Shown here: positions 13,009 through 13,756 of the stretch, piece by piece | Numbering within the stretch: the first letter of the stretch is position 1 | How the letters are laid out: every line of letters starts with the position of its first letter | Source: JAICUY01 sp038250515 | GTDB lineage: Bacteria; Chloroflexota; Limnocylindria; QHBO01 | DNA length: 13,756 nt | Assembly: GCA_038250515.1 (NCBI GenBank) | Contig: JBBSCG010000052.1 | Coordinates: 1-13,756, forward strand | Direction of reading: 5' to 3' | Position numbers and translations under genes: made by a program | Notes under the pieces: generated by a model | What the model was told of the DNA's origin: nothing | The model's input: the letters and a program-made list of their open reading frames with translations, nothing else | Database searches by the model: none

Positions 13009-13756
13009 GCGCATCCTCGCCATCCTCGCGGACGCCTCCCTCGAGGCTGGCTGGCTCACGCTCGTGTACCTGCTGGTGCAGTGGACACTCGGCGATGACC
13101 GGACGCATATCGGCATCACGGAGCTTGCGATCGCGGCGCTGGCCGGCCTCCTCTTCGCGAGGGGCGGCAGCCAGCTCAGTCCGCTGAGCTACACCGCACT
13201 GGGTAGTGGTCTTGCGCTGCTCGTCGCGGGGATCGGCGCCGTTGCGTTCGCACCGCGCAGTCACGACATCAGCGCGGTGCTGGCGATGCACCCCGGTGGT
13301 CTGCTGGCGGGCGTTGCGTTCCTGCGCGGAACGGTCCACGCCGAGGAGGGCGCCGAAGCCCGGTTGGTCGAGTCGCTGCTGGGCATCGGACTGCTCGGAC
13401 TGGCGGCTTTTTGGATCGTCGTCAGCATCAGCGGCGCGGCCAGATCAGTGCCCTTCGCGCAACCCGCCCTCGGCGCAAGCATCACGTTCGTCACCGCGGG
13501 ACTGCTGGCTCTCGGACTCGCGCGCCTCGCATCATTGGGCGCCGAGGGCATGAATCGTCACACGCGTCGCCGCTGGCTCGGCCTGCTCCTGGGCGTCACC
13601 GGCGTGGCGCTGGTTATCAGCCTGCCACTCGCCGCGATCCTGGGCGTTCCGCTGGCGACCGCGATCAGCGGCGTGCTTGGTCCGGCCGGCATGGCCGCCA
13701 TCGACGTGCTGCTGCTCCTCGCGTTGCCGTTCGCGCTGCTCGCCGGCTGGCTGACC
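12986..13756 (+). CDS. Polytopic membrane protein of the MoxR-DUF58 cluster (3' end beyond the right edge)
   Basis: The frame is open from the ATG at 12986 to the window edge, 257 codons with no stop. The sequence is strongly hydrophobic. I count about eight membrane segments, for example around residues 10-34, 42-57, 65-82, 124-144, 158-176, 192-216 and 230-257. In this cluster the third gene usually encodes a membrane protein with a transglutaminase-like (TgpA/DUF3488) or DUF4129 domain. Neither domain is visible in the part present, so the assignment rests on position and topology alone. The start overlaps the DUF58 gene by 23 nt in another frame. No Shine-Dalgarno is obvious, so coupling is likely. 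Confidence 0.8.
   Translation, partial: MRWISPPERILAILADASLEAGWLTLVYLLVQWTLGDDRTHIGITELAIAALAGLLFARGGSQLSPLSYTALGSGLALLVAGIGAVAFAPRSHDISAVLAMHPGGLLAGVAFLRGTVHAEEGAEARLVESLLGIGLLGLAAFWIVVSISGAARSVPFAQPALGASITFVTAGLLALGLARLASLGAEGMNRHTRRRWLGLLLGVTGVALVISLPLAAILGVPLATAISGVLGPAGMAAIDVLLLLALPFALLAGWLT

Noticed and set aside
11368..13119. A 583-codon minus-strand open frame
   Set aside because: It is antisense to moxR, DUF58 and the start of the next gene. It is rich in Arg, Gln, Ala and His without domain features, typical of a high-GC shadow frame.

Overview
The window is GC-rich, about 65% where I hand-counted. It looks like a bacterial chromosome rather than a plasmid or phage, because it carries housekeeping genes such as purA, dnaB, rplI and folD. 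Three features suggest Chloroflexota (possibly a Limnocylindria-like lineage): a small double zinc-ribbon protein beside dnaB, Gram-positive-type SOS boxes (GAAC-N4-GTTC), and several probable leaderless starts. That placement is an inference from gene content and signals, not from a tree.

Left part (1-5692), all on the minus strand. Read in the direction of transcription it holds a YkvA/DUF1232 membrane protein, ribosomal protein L9 (rplI), replicative helicase DnaB interrupted by a 421-residue intein with LAGLIDADG endonuclease motifs, a zinc-ribbon protein, and adenylosuccinate synthetase (purA). purA runs off the left edge. It is preceded by a 17-codon leader ORF whose stop overlaps its start.

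Centre (5693-8064), plus strand: an SOS module. A LexA box lies between the -35 and -10 of the lexA promoter, and lexA is followed directly by dinB (DNA polymerase IV). The end of dinB contains a second good promoter, TTGACG-N18-TATGAT, with one LexA box in its spacer and another 35 bp downstream. That promoter drives an uncharacterised 87-residue protein, which is therefore a strong candidate for a LexA-controlled accessory of translesion synthesis. It is the best candidate here for something undescribed.

Next (8108-9701) is a two-gene one-carbon operon. It has a formiminotransferase-cyclodeaminase/methenyl-THF cyclohydrolase-family protein and a FolD-like protein in which two residues needed for cyclohydrolase chemistry are replaced (Lys54 by Ile, Gln98 by Ala, E. 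coli positions). The natural reading is a split system: the FolD-like protein keeps the dehydrogenase step and its neighbour does the cyclohydrolase step.

Right part (9896-13756), plus strand: a TauE/SafE-family membrane transporter, then a tightly packed MoxR ATPase, a DUF58 protein, and the start of a polytopic membrane protein cut by the right edge. This is the common MoxR-DUF58-membrane protein cluster. There is no gene-free stretch longer than about 215 bp. I saw no tRNA, rRNA, CRISPR array or insertion sequence.
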